Below, in pieces: positions 1-6,198 of a stretch of 33,265 nt of DNA (the stretch's first letter is position 1; each line of letters begins with the position of its first letter). The stretch spans positions 1 through 33,265 of the forward strand of contig CALXEY010000008.1 in assembly GCA_944387455.1 (NCBI GenBank), read 5' to 3'. Under the pieces are notes generated by a model. The model saw only the letters and a list, made by a program, of their open reading frames with translations, searched no databases and was not told the DNA's origin. The DNA comes from an uncultured Clostridia bacterium (GTDB taxonomy: Bacteria > Bacillota > Clostridia > TANB77 > CAG-508). The position numbers were made by a program, and so were the translations under genes.

Positions 1-61
1 TTAATACTTCATTTAGTGCAATAATATTGCTATGTATATCTGTTATTATACCTAATTTCAT
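1..61 (-). CDS. Metallophosphoesterase, N-terminal fragment
   Basis: Only the first 20 codons are in the window; the gene runs off the left edge. The residues read MKLGIITDIHSNIIALNEVL, which is the opening of the calcineurin-like phosphoesterase superfamily: a hydrophobic strand followed by D-x-H-S-N, the first metal-binding motif. The YfcE/MJ0936-like subfamily begins this way. The start ATG at 59-61 has an AGAGGT ribosome binding site seven bases upstream. The gene follows hepT copy 1 by 16 bases in the same direction, so it may be read from the same transcript, but no functional link can be claimed. The substrate cannot be told from this fragment. Confidence 0.8.
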   Translation of the reverse strand, partial: MKLGIITDIHSNIIALNEVL

Positions 62-77
62 ATTTGACCTCTAAAAA

Positions 78-419
78 TTAACTATTATTATCTAATATCT
101 CTTGTAAATCTTCTTTCAATTGTACTATATCATTTTTTATTATGTCCCAAATAAGATTTAATTTTATTCCCTCATAATCATGAACGATCTTATTTCTTAA
201 ATTTTTTATAATAATCCATTCTATATTAGTATATTTTTCCATTGTTTCTTTACTTATATTTTTAACTAATTCACCTATTTGGCTAATCGCAAAAATAGTT
301 GCATCTACTTTTTCCTCATTACTTGAAAATGATTGAAAATCGCACCCGTCAGTATATCTCAATGCTTTATTTATATATTCTATCATCTTTTTTAATGACA
401 TATATTCTTTATTTTTCAT
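78..419 (-). CDS. hepT: HepT-type HEPN ribonuclease toxin, copy 1
   Basis: Small all-alpha HEPN (DUF86) protein of about 113 residues. The toxin signature RX4HXY is intact as R-NKIV-H-D-Y in the C-terminal half. In characterised HepT proteins the Arg and His form the RNase site, and the Tyr is the residue AMPylated by the MntA antitoxin. The preferred start is the ATG at 417-419, because AGGAG lies nine bases upstream; a TTG start at 428 would touch the Shine-Dalgarno sequence. It overlaps the end of mntA by 11 bases, so translation is probably coupled, the usual order for this module. About 85% of residues match the second copy at 1785-2123. The toxin assignment rests on family knowledge; activity is not shown by the sequence. 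Confidence 0.88.
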   Translation of the reverse strand: MKNKEYMSLKKMIEYINKALRYTDGCDFQSFSSNEEKVDATIFAISQIGELVKNISKETMEKYTNIEWIIIKNLRNKIVHDYEGIKLNLIWDIIKNDIVQLKEDLQEILDNNS

Positions 420-717
420 ATACAACAACTCCTGTTTCTTTTATTTCCTTGTCAATTGCTGAATCTTCTATTATTTCATATTTTTCAAATCCATCAATAT
501 TTTTTTTCAATTTTTCTTCTATTTGGCATATTAATTTTAATAGTGCAAATCCCTTTAATTCTGCATTTGTATCTATTATTAAATCTACATCACTTTCTTT
601 TGTTGCTTCATGTTTTGCATAAGAACCAAATAGTATTACTTGATATACAGGTTTATCTTTTAAAAATTCTTTCAATATTTTTTTTATTTCATCAATTGTA
701 TATATTTTTTCACTCAT
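409..717 (-). CDS. mntA: MntA-type minimal nucleotidyltransferase antitoxin, copy 1
   Basis: 102-residue minimal nucleotidyltransferase (MNT). The active-site signature GSX10DXD is present: GSY near residue 31, then DVD ten residues later, giving two of the usual metal-binding carboxylates. In the MntA/HepT family this enzyme transfers AMP to the toxin tyrosine and silences it. The start is ATG at 715-717, preceded by AAGGAG. It is the first gene of a two-gene operon with hepT and has its own promoter at 747-775, overlapped by a palindrome that may be an autoregulatory operator. A paralogous pair lies at 1785-2421. Confidence 0.88.
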   Translation of the reverse strand: MSEKIYTIDEIKKILKEFLKDKPVYQVILFGSYAKHEATKESDVDLIIDTNAELKGFALLKLICQIEEKLKKNIDGFEKYEIIEDSAIDKEIKETGVVVYEK

Positions 718-737
718 AGTATCATCACTCCTTACAC

Positions 738-775
738 TATGCTATTAATATAGCATAATTTATAATATTTATCAA
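738..775 (-). promoter_or_regulatory. Promoter and overlapping palindrome of mntA-hepT copy 1
   Basis: Reading the minus strand, TTGATA (770-775) and TATATT (747-752) are separated by 17 bases. An inverted repeat, TATGCTAT-N4-ATAGCATA (738-757), covers the -10 box and the likely start point. This placement suits a repressor site, and antitoxins of this class commonly autoregulate; the regulator is not identified. The second copy's promoter lacks this palindrome. Confidence 0.65.
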
Positions 776-778
776 TTC

Positions 779-1333
779 CTATTCATCATCTTTAATATTG
801 TAAACATATCCTACTTCTTTATATTTTTTTCCTTCTTTTTCAAAATGCTTTTCATCAGATAATAAATTTCCACCCATTTTTTCATAGAACTTTCTTGCAT
901 TTTGATTTTTCTCCAAACACCATATTACCATTTTAGTTTTATTTTTATTTTTCAAATCATTCTTTACATATTCTACTAACTTCTTTCCTATTCCATTTCC
1001 CAACTTATCACAATCCACATATATTGCTATAATCTCTGAATCTATATCAGTATTTTCATAAACTACATTATCATCATATCTACAATATCCTAATATAGTG
1101 CCATTTTCTTCTGCAACAATTACATTTCCTATATTGTAATGTTCTCTCCATTTTTTTATTTTTTCTTCTCTATTAAGATTATCCAAAATCTCATCATCTA
1201 TTATTCCTTTATATACTTTTTTCCAGTCTTTGATATTTATATCAACAATTTGTTCAATATCTTCATATTTTACTTTTCTAATTACTAATTTATTATTTAA
1301 ATTTTCTTTTCTATTATATTTTAATAGTTCCAT
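779..1333 (-). CDS. GNAT family N-acetyltransferase
   Basis: 184-residue GNAT acetyltransferase. The central motif A is visible (IIAIYV followed by LGNGIGKKLVEYV), which binds the pyrophosphate of acetyl-CoA, and the later N-ARKFYEKMGG segment is the conserved motif B region. The N-terminal strand (LVIRKVKYEDIEQIVDI) is typical of the fold. The start ATG follows AAAGGAG at good spacing. It sits between the two MntA/HepT pairs in the same direction, so it may be cargo of the duplicated region, but it has no antitoxin-like partner of its own. The acceptor substrate (small molecule, antibiotic or protein N-terminus) cannot be read from sequence. Confidence 0.85.
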   Translation of the reverse strand: MELLKYNRKENLNNKLVIRKVKYEDIEQIVDINIKDWKKVYKGIIDDEILDNLNREEKIKKWREHYNIGNVIVAEENGTILGYCRYDDNVVYENTDIDSEIIAIYVDCDKLGNGIGKKLVEYVKNDLKNKNKTKMVIWCLEKNQNARKFYEKMGGNLLSDEKHFEKEGKKYKEVGYVYNIKDDE

Positions 1334-1411
1334 TTAATACTCCTTTATATTTTTTCTTATTTTATCATATTTTTTAATAATTTCATATACCTTTTAATCT
1401 TTTTATAAAAT

Positions 1412-1461
1412 AAAACAATGATATTTTAAATTCATATAAATCTTAACAATATCATTGTTTT
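1412..1461. terminator. Long inverted repeat, candidate bidirectional terminator
   Basis: A perfect 14-bp inverted repeat, AAAACAATGATATT (1412-1425) and its complement (1448-1461), flanks a 22-base spacer. It lies between the end of the truncated deacetylase and the start of the GNAT gene. The stem is AT-rich and the spacer long, so terminator function is only probable; the A/T ends of the arms supply short U tracts on both strands. Confidence 0.5.
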
Positions 1462-1518
1462 AAATATTAAAAAAATCCTAAAATAACTTGTTTTCAATTT
1501 CTATCATAAAAGTAATTG

Positions 1519-1719
1519 TTACCAAGCACAATTCATTGTAAGTGCTACTTTTTTCTCTTTTGTTTCTACATTATAAATAGGAAGTAGCTTTTCATTTCCA
1601 GCTGATGTTTCTACTACCTCTTCTTTCTTCAAATTACCTGCAACGAAGAACAATGCTAATACTGTTACTAAAGATACAAAATATGTTATTATTTTTTGTT
1701 TATCAAATACAAAAAACAT
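1519..1719 (-). pseudogene. Truncated PdaB-like polysaccharide deacetylase
   Basis: The 66-residue reading frame starts with a membrane anchor (residues 8-27) and ends in LPIYNVETKEKK-VALTMNCAW followed at once by a stop. This is the lead-in to the NodB polysaccharide deacetylase domain of PdaB/YlxY-like sporulation proteins, in which the same VALT-x-N/D-x-AW segment is followed by about 180 more residues holding all catalytic motifs. Those residues are missing, and the next bases do not encode them in any frame I could read. The ribosome binding site (GGAGG) and start remain intact, so a short membrane peptide may still be made. I read it as a 3'-truncated remnant, probably cut during the rearrangement that produced the flanking toxin-antitoxin duplicates. 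Confidence 0.7.
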
Positions 1720-1727
1720 AAAAAAAC

Positions 1728-1769
1728 CTCCAAGTTCAAGCTATTTAAATTATATGCTTGTTCTTGGAG
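1728..1769 (-). terminator. Terminator of mntA-hepT copy 2 overlapping the next ribosome binding site
   Basis: On the minus strand CTCCAAGAACAAGC (1756-1769) pairs with GCTTGAACTTGGAG (1728-1741) with two central mismatches and a 14-base loop, followed by a run of seven T (1720-1726). It sits 16 bases after the hepT stop. The 3' arm includes the GGAGG used as ribosome binding site by the downstream remnant, so one hairpin both ends the operon and would mask that site. Confidence 0.7.
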
Positions 1770-1784
1770 AATATTCGTTATTTT

Positions 1785-2123
1785 TTAACAGTCCTCTAAT
1801 ATATTTTCTAAATCCTTTTTTAATTTAACAATATCCTCAGTTATAATATCCCATATAAGATTTAATTTTATCCCTTCATAATCGTGAACAATTTTATTTC
1901 TTAAGTTTTTTATAATTATCCACTCTATATTAGGATATTTTTCCATAGTTTCTTTGCTTATATTTTTTACCAATTCACCAATTTGACTGATAGCAAATAT
2001 AGTCGCATCTACTTTTTCCTCATTTTTAGAAAACATTTCAAAATCACAATTTTTTGTGTATCTTAATGCTTTATCTATATAATCTATCATTTTTTTCAAA
2101 GACATATATTCTTTATTTTTCAT
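1785..2123 (-). CDS. hepT: HepT-type HEPN ribonuclease toxin, copy 2
   Basis: 112-residue paralogue of the protein at 78-419. The RX4HXY toxin motif (RNKIVHDY) and the long helical segment before it are unchanged. Differences cluster at the N-terminal quarter and the last 20 residues. The start is the ATG at 2121-2123, with AGGAG upstream; a TTG at 2129 is too close to the Shine-Dalgarno. It overlaps its mntA partner by 11 bases. Because both residues of the RNase site and the modified tyrosine are kept in both copies, neither looks like a dead copy. Confidence 0.88.
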   Translation of the reverse strand: MKNKEYMSLKKMIDYIDKALRYTKNCDFEMFSKNEEKVDATIFAISQIGELVKNISKETMEKYPNIEWIIIKNLRNKIVHDYEGIKLNLIWDIITEDIVKLKKDLENILEDC

Positions 2124-2421
2124 AAACAACCACTCCTGTATTTTTTATTTCTTTATCTATTAATGAGTTTTCCTCTATTTCGTATTTTTCTAAACCATCT
2201 ATATTTTTTTGTAATTTTTCTTCAATTTCACATATTAATTTTATTAGAGCAAAACCTTTTAATCTTGATTTTGTATCTATGAGCAAATCTACATCGCTAT
2301 TTTTTGTTGCTTGCTTTTTTGCATAAGACCCAAATAATATCACCTTATATACAGGTTTATCTTGTAATACTTCATTTAATATTTTTTTAATTTCATCAAT
2401 TGTATAAATTTTTTCACTCAT
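2113..2421 (-). CDS. mntA: MntA-type minimal nucleotidyltransferase antitoxin, copy 2
   Basis: 102 residues, the same length as copy 1, with the GSX10DXD signature intact (GSYAKKQATKNSDVD). Differences from copy 1 include the helix after the signature and the C-terminal third, which could set partner specificity. The start ATG at 2421 follows GAGAGGTA. Its promoter (2452-2481) is unlike the copy 1 promoter, so the two operons are probably regulated separately. Confidence 0.88.
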   Translation of the reverse strand: MSEKIYTIDEIKKILNEVLQDKPVYKVILFGSYAKKQATKNSDVDLLIDTKSRLKGFALIKLICEIEEKLQKNIDGLEKYEIEENSLIDKEIKNTGVVVYEK

Positions 2422-2451
2422 TTATATATACCTCTCTTTTTTTATAACTAT

Positions 2452-2481
2452 ATTATACATCAAAAATATCTATTTGTTCAA
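2452..2481 (-). promoter_or_regulatory. Promoter of mntA-hepT copy 2
   Basis: On the minus strand TTGAAC (2476-2481) and a consensus TATAAT (2452-2457) are 18 bases apart, about 30 bases before the start codon. No long palindrome overlaps it, unlike the copy 1 promoter. Confidence 0.6.
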
Positions 2482-2486
2482 TACAA

Positions 2487-2864
2487 TTATTCTTTATTTC
2501 TATATTTTTTATTTAATTCTTCTTCCTCTTCTAAGTTTCTTTTTTCTTCATCTACATATTCTAAAAAAAACTTGTTATTAAAAGCTCCTTTTTTATTTCT
2601 TTTGATTTCCATTGTTTCTTTTACTTCTTCTTTCTTGTAACCTTTTAATGTCATAATAGCATTTATAACTTCCATTAAATCACCTAATTCTTCTATGCTA
2701 TTTTCTTCTACAAACTCATTTGCTTCTTCTAACACTTTTTTATTTAATTCTTTTAAATATTCTTCATCATTTAAAACTCTGTAATTACATTTTCTTCCTT
2801 TTTCATTATTAATTTCTTCTGGAATTCTATCTCTAACTAATTTATTATAATTATATCTAACCAT
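2487..2864 (-). CDS. MazG-like nucleotide pyrophosphohydrolase
   Basis: 125 residues. It begins YNKLVRDRIPE, the hallmark of the phosphoribosyl-ATP pyrophosphohydrolase-like MazG group, followed by a helix pair with EEANEF and EELGD, matching the EExxE and ExxD metal-binding motifs of all-alpha NTP pyrophosphatases. These proteins hydrolyse nucleoside triphosphates to monophosphates, often as a house-cleaning activity. It lies 19 bases after the ATP-grasp gene in the same direction, and AGAGGT precedes its start, so the two form an operon. The C-terminal 25 residues are a charged tail rich in Glu and Lys. The exact nucleotide is unknown. Confidence 0.8.
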   Translation of the reverse strand: MVRYNYNKLVRDRIPEEINNEKGRKCNYRVLNDEEYLKELNKKVLEEANEFVEENSIEELGDLMEVINAIMTLKGYKKEEVKETMEIKRNKKGAFNNKFFLEYVDEEKRNLEEEEELNKKYRNKE

Positions 2865-2883
2865 TTTTTACCTCTTGATATTT

Positions 2884-3813
2884 TTATTTAAACATTTCTA
2901 TTAAAGCTTTTCTATATATTTCTCTTTCAATCATTTTTCCGTCTTTTACTATATTAGAAAAAATATTTGTTGAAACTCCCGAATTTACTTCTAACAAATA
3001 AATTTCATTTTCTTTTGTTTTTATTATATCTATAGTTGCAAATGTAAGGTCTAAACTTTTTCCAGTTCTTATTGCTAATTCTTCTATTGTTTTATAAATT
3101 AAATTTTCTTTTTTTATTACTCTTGCTGTTGCTCCTCCTGTTAAATTATATTTCCAAGAAATTTCTATTTTTTCATTTTGATTTGGAATATAACTTAAAT
3201 CTAATTTTTCTAAATTTTCTTTTACTATTTTATTATGTGGCAATTTTAATTTTTCTACTAATTCTTTTATGGTTTCTACACCATTGCCTACTATATAAGG
3301 TTTTTCCTTTTCATAAATTAATAATATTTTCCCATTTAAATAAAACGCCCTATATTCCTTTTCTATATCATAATATGGACATATACTTATTGAAGTATTT
3401 TTTTCCAGTAAAAACTTTACTGCTATTTCTAATTCGTCCAATGTTTTACATCTAAATACTCCTTTACCTTCTAACCCTAGATTAGGCTTTACTACAACTT
3501 TCTTTTTAGCTTTAAATTCATCACAACAAATATTCCAAATATCTTTTTCAATATATTTTTTTCTTTCATTTGGGTTAAATATCATTTTATGTTCTATTAT
3601 AGGCAAGTTTTGTGATTTTACTACTTCATATGTTGCATATTTGTCTGAAGCAATTTTGCTAGACGCTTCTTTATTTATATCAAAATTCCCTGTTATATAT
3701 CTTATTTTATTAGATTTGGATAATTTATACACCCAACCAAAAGATAATTTTTCAATTTTTATTTCTAATTCATTACATAATTTTTCTAATAATTTAACTG
3801 TTTCTTTTTTCAA
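2884..3813 (-). CDS. ATP-grasp ligase of unknown substrate
   Basis: 309 residues. ATP-grasp features appear in order: a pre-domain with NKEASSKIASDKYAT and a lysine helix, a KPNLGLEGKGV nucleotide loop near residue 120, an EYRAFYLNGKIL strand, NLTGGATARV, and the metal-binding end DLTFATIDII...LLEVNSGVS. This resembles the C-terminal ligase domains of cyanophycin-synthetase-like and RimK-like enzymes, which join an amino acid to a carboxylate via an acyl phosphate. The start is a TTG at 3811-3813, chosen because AAAGGA lies eight bases upstream. It pairs with the MazG-like gene downstream. The product could be a peptide-like metabolite or a modified protein; the sequence does not tell which. 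Confidence 0.75.
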   Translation of the reverse strand: MKKETVKLLEKLCNELEIKIEKLSFGWVYKLSKSNKIRYITGNFDINKEASSKIASDKYATYEVVKSQNLPIIEHKMIFNPNERKKYIEKDIWNICCDEFKAKKKVVVKPNLGLEGKGVFRCKTLDELEIAVKFLLEKNTSISICPYYDIEKEYRAFYLNGKILLIYEKEKPYIVGNGVETIKELVEKLKLPHNKIVKENLEKLDLSYIPNQNEKIEISWKYNLTGGATARVIKKENLIYKTIEELAIRTGKSLDLTFATIDIIKTKENEIYLLEVNSGVSTNIFSNIVKDGKMIEREIYRKALIEMFK

Positions 3814-3831
3814 ATTTATTTCCTTTATCTG

Positions 3832-4062
3832 TTATTTTTTTATTTTATTGTTTTCCATTTCTTCTTTTAGATATTCATAAACATATGCAGATGATTCATA
3901 GTATAAATGTGTTTCAAAATCATTTAATTTTTCAAATGTTTTTGAATTGTAGACAATATCCATTGCCTCTTCCATTGTCATATTTTTGTTATCTTCCATT
4001 AAATATTTTATTAAATCTTGTGTTATACACTCAACTAAATAATTTAACTTCTCTAATACCAT
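3832..4062 (-). CDS. Small acidic protein of a DUF3791/DUF3990 cassette
   Basis: 76 residues, predicted mostly helical, acidic, ending in a lysine-rich tail. I do not recognise a named domain. Small proteins of this look often accompany DUF3791 and DUF3990 genes in Firmicutes. It starts six bases after the stop of the DUF3990 gene, with a GAGGTG ribosome binding site embedded in that gene's end, so all three genes of the cassette are translated from one message. A role as antitoxin or chaperone of the ADP-ribosyltransferase-like protein is possible but inferred only from position. Confidence 0.6.
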   Translation of the reverse strand: MVLEKLNYLVECITQDLIKYLMEDNKNMTMEEAMDIVYNSKTFEKLNDFETHLYYESSAYVYEYLKEEMENNKIKK

Positions 4063-4068
4063 AAAACT

Positions 4069-4563
4069 CTACACCTCTTTCAAATATTTAATAGCTTTTT
4101 CAGTATGAAAAGAATATTGGTCTGTTAATTCTTTATAAGTAAGTTCTTTTATTAAAGTTTCTATACCAATTAGCCCATTTGTAAAAGTCCTAAATAATAC
4201 GATAATATCATCATCTGCTACAGGTCCTATTACTAAATCATATTTATTATCTAAATTACACTCTTTACTGTTTAAAAATTTGTAGTCTCTATTTCTATTA
4301 TTTAATATAAATCTTGCCCACTCTCTTGAAGGCTTTTCAAATCTTCTAACATTAATATTTTTATCTTTAAAAATATCTTCATTTAATTCAAATACATTTA
4401 CTACTTTTCTTCCACCCTGCCTTTTAACTACTCTTTCTGCCATAAACTCTGCCTGTTTTTTTATTGTTGTACAGTAAAAGCCTTTTCCGAAATCTTTATA
4501 TGGTTTGCATTTCATTAAATCAATTTTATTTATTTTCACATTTGAACCGTGATATAATATCAT
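4069..4563 (-). CDS. DUF3990 family, ADP-ribosyltransferase-like protein
   Basis: 164 residues. The N-terminus MILYHGSNVKI and the segment DFGKGFYCT match DUF3990, a family related to diphtheria-toxin-type ADP-ribosyltransferases: the YHG histidine would contact NAD and the GxGFY tyrosine the nicotinamide. A third acidic residue of the H-Y-E triad is not obvious. The start is the ATG at 4561-4563, which overlaps the upstream stop as ATGA and follows GGAGGAAAG; an upstream in-frame ATG at 4590 lies inside the preceding gene and is less likely. Flanked on both sides by small acidic proteins, it looks like the effector of a toxin-antitoxin-like operon. Confidence 0.75.
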   Translation of the reverse strand: MILYHGSNVKINKIDLMKCKPYKDFGKGFYCTTIKKQAEFMAERVVKRQGGRKVVNVFELNEDIFKDKNINVRRFEKPSREWARFILNNRNRDYKFLNSKECNLDNKYDLVIGPVADDDIIVLFRTFTNGLIGIETLIKELTYKELTDQYSFHTEKAIKYLKEV

Positions 4564-4784
4564 TTCATCTTTCCTCCATTTTTTACACATACTTGTTTTA
4601 AATCATCAACAGTATCATACAGACTAACTGTATGTTCTGCTTCATAATTTTCTTTTAAGAATTCAATTCCTTTAAAATCACGTAAATAAATATATGCTTC
4701 TTTACTTGTAATTTTAAATTGTTTTGCAAATTCATTTATACATATAACTATATAATCAATTACTTTTTCTTCTTTTTTAGACAT
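4560..4784 (-). CDS. DUF3791 family protein, putative antitoxin of the cassette
   Basis: 74 residues, DUF3791-like: an N-terminal helix (DYIVICINEFAKQF), a KEAYIYL helix, then the FLKENYEAEHTVS segment typical of the family. It is the first gene of the three-gene cassette, starts from ATG after GGAGG, and shares an ATGA with the DUF3990 gene. Position and size fit an antitoxin translated before its toxin; this is inference, not a demonstrated function. A TATAAT sits at about 30 bases upstream, but its -35 box is poor. Confidence 0.7.
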   Translation of the reverse strand: MSKKEEKVIDYIVICINEFAKQFKITSKEAYIYLRDFKGIEFLKENYEAEHTVSLYDTVDDLKQVCVKNGGKMK

Positions 4785-4870
4785 ATGTTTTCCTCCAAAT
4801 TTAATTTACACATTTTAATTATACTACAATATATATAATTTTTCCATTAAATTTTAATTGTTTTTTTGCA

Positions 4871-4906
4871 AAAAAATACAAAGCTTAAATAAACTTTGTA
4901 TTTTTT
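4871..4906 (-). terminator. Terminator after the DUF4190 gene
   Basis: A perfect 13-bp inverted repeat, AAAAAATACAAAG (4871-4883) and CTTTGTATTTTTT (4894-4906), flanks a ten-base loop. The A and T ends of the arms give U tracts on both strands. It starts ten bases after the stop of the DUF4190 gene. Confidence 0.8.
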
Positions 4907-4915
4907 ATTTTTCTA

Positions 4916-5374
4916 TTAAAGTATATCATCATAACGGTTTTCATATAAATCATCAAAAGAATTATAATGATAATCATAATCATCTTGATAATCTTCAAAA
5001 TTTTCTATTATTTCTTTAACTCCTGCAGATGTTCCAACACCTATTAAAACAAAAGCAAGTACATAAAGTAAAATCATAAGTATTGCTCCAACTGCACCAG
5101 TTGAAATACCTGCAATAGCCATACCTCTTTTGCTTGACTTAATTGATATTATACCAAATATTATAGCAAGTATTGCACAAGGTAATGATATATACCAAAT
5201 ACAAAATAATACTAATGAAACAATTCCAAGTACCATTGCTGCAATTGCTAAACCTTTTCTGTCTTTATTTGTTTCATTACTTTTTTCTTCTTTAGATACA
5301 TTTTCTGTTGTAGTCTCTTTTTTGTTTTCTTCTGGTGTTATATCTATTACTTCTTTTTTCTCGTTTTCGTCCAT
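4916..5374 (-). CDS. DUF4190 domain membrane protein
   Basis: 152 residues. A charged, Glu/Lys-rich cytoplasmic stretch (1-40) precedes the DUF4190 unit: GLAIAAMVLGIVSLVLF, a second hydrophobic segment CAILAIIFGIISI, then RGMAIAGISTGAVGAI and a third membrane span around 95-115. The tail (125-152) is Asp- and Tyr-rich. Proteins of this kind are integral membrane proteins of unknown function. It starts at an ATG after AAGGAGGAG, is read from its own promoter (5401-5429) and is closed by the terminator at 4871-4906, so it is a single-gene unit. Confidence 0.8.
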   Translation of the reverse strand: MDENEKKEVIDITPEENKKETTTENVSKEEKSNETNKDRKGLAIAAMVLGIVSLVLFCIWYISLPCAILAIIFGIISIKSSKRGMAIAGISTGAVGAILMILLYVLAFVLIGVGTSAGVKEIIENFEDYQDDYDYHYNSFDDLYENRYDDIL

Positions 5375-5400
5375 TTTACATCTCCTCCTTACATATACTT

Positions 5401-5429
5401 ATTATACTATATTTATTAAACCATTACAA
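5401..5429 (-). promoter_or_regulatory. Promoter of the DUF4190 gene
   Basis: On the minus strand TTGTAA (5424-5429) and TATAAT (5401-5406) are 17 bases apart, 27 bases ahead of the start codon. Confidence 0.65.
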
Positions 5430-5493
5430 TATTTATTAATACTTTTTTTATCAAAAGTTGTCAAATTAAATCTATTTTTTACATAATATATAT

Positions 5494-5513
5494 AAACAGC
5501 TAATATGCTGTTT
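5494..5513 (+). promoter_or_regulatory. Leader hairpin before the cysteine-rich gene
   Basis: AAACAGC (5494-5500) and GCTGTTT (5507-5513) form a perfect 7-bp inverted repeat seven bases before the AGAAAGGA ribosome binding site. It could be an operator or a leader stem. TTGTCA at 5458-5463 and TAATAT further on suggest a promoter, but their spacing is long. Confidence 0.4.
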
Positions 5514-5533
5514 AAAAAGAAAGGATGAGTTTT

Positions 5534-6004
5534 ATGGATAAAGATTGTAACAAACCTTGTTGCCCTATTTTAGATGTTGACGGTGTAATATCTGGTGGCA
5601 AACAATTTGACCTTGATATAACTTTACCAGAAGACAATAGAGATGTTATTTATGGTGTTGTTAAAAATTGTTTTAAAGAACCTGTAGATAATGCTGTTGT
5701 TAAATTAGTTGAAGTTGTTTGTGAAAATGGTAAAGAAGAAAGAAGACCAATAGGTCATACTTTTACAGATGAAGACGGAGAATTTGTTTTTGGACCTTTA
5801 TGTCCAAACAGAGAATATGCTATTCAAATATGGGTTAATAACACAAAAAAAATAAAAATTTGTGCTAAATGTCATCACGAAGGAAAATGTCTAAAAGGTG
5901 AAAAACATGATAAATGTGATTGTTATTTAACTGATAAAAAAGATGATTGTTGTAAAGAAGAAACTTTTTTAAAAGAAGAAGATTTTAAAGATTTAAACTT
6001 TTAG
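5534..6004 (+). CDS. Cysteine-rich protein with carboxypeptidase-regulatory-like fold
   Basis: 156 residues. Residues about 30-110 look like a prealbumin/carboxypeptidase-regulatory-like beta domain: DVIYGVVKNCFKEPVDNAVV, then HTFTDEDGEFVFGPLCPNREYAI, the usual 'gene-rich in DEDGxF' turn. Clustered cysteines lie at both ends (NKPCCP; CAKCHHEGKC; CDC; DCC), suggesting disulfide cross-linking or metal binding. There is no signal peptide, as is common for spore-coat or storage-like proteins of clostridia; that role is an inference. The start chosen is ATG 5534, four codons' distance after AAAGGATGAG; the ATG at 5525 lies inside the ribosome binding site. A promoter for a separate RNA begins in the base after the stop codon. 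Confidence 0.7.
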   Translation: MDKDCNKPCCPILDVDGVISGGKQFDLDITLPEDNRDVIYGVVKNCFKEPVDNAVVKLVEVVCENGKEERRPIGHTFTDEDGEFVFGPLCPNREYAIQIWVNNTKKIKICAKCHHEGKCLKGEKHDKCDCYLTDKKDDCCKEETFLKEEDFKDLNF

Positions 6005-6033
6005 TTGACAGAATTAAATATTTATGTTAATAT
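6005..6033 (+). promoter_or_regulatory. Consensus promoter of a stand-alone small RNA
   Basis: TTGACA (6005-6010), a perfect -35 box, lies 17 bases before TAATAT (6028-6033). Transcription should start near 6040. It directly abuts the stop codon of the upstream gene, and no open reading frame follows on the plus strand, which implies a dedicated RNA gene. Confidence 0.75.
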
Positions 6034-6039
6034 CGTTAC

Positions 6040-6198
6040 AAGGTTGCTATTTGCAACCCAAAGTTTACCAATAATTTGGAGATTGATAAAAACCTCTCCT
6101 ATGCTATCCGCCTTATGATCTTTCTCCAATTATTGGAAGCCCAGAGCTAATTGGCTTTGGGAGGGAGGCATCAGATTCTTTGATGCCTCCCATTTTTT
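6040..6198 (+). ncRNA. Structured small RNA, unassigned family
   Basis: About 160 nt between a strong promoter and a strong terminator, without a credible reading frame. Predicted structure: a 5' hairpin GGTTGC/GCAACC (6042-6058); an outer stem CCCAAAG/CTTTGGG (6057-6063, 6155-6161); a long stem of 14 bp with one bulge between 6068-6082 and 6123-6136; and a roughly 40-nt apical loop with the C-rich stretch ACCTCTCCT (6092-6100). A small hairpin on the 3' side (AAGCC/GGCTT) could compete with the outer stem. The long rod with a large loop recalls 6S RNA in outline, but I see no diagnostic 6S sequence. The C-rich loop resembles anti-Shine-Dalgarno loops of Firmicute regulatory RNAs, an inference supported by a 9-base match to the leader of the neighbouring small gene. 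Confidence 0.7.
6163..6198 (+). terminator. Intrinsic terminator of the small RNA
   Basis: GGGAGGCATCA (6163-6173) pairs perfectly with TGATGCCTCCC (6181-6191) over a 7-base loop, followed by ATTTTTT. It is among the strongest hairpins in the window. The T run overlaps the stop codon of the convergent small gene on the other strand. Confidence 0.9.

Noticed and set aside
6040..6198. 6S RNA, SRP RNA or tmRNA assignment
   Set aside because: The rod shape resembles 6S, but no diagnostic sequence is visible; the SRP GGAAGCAGCC-like loop and the tmRNA tRNA-like ends are absent.
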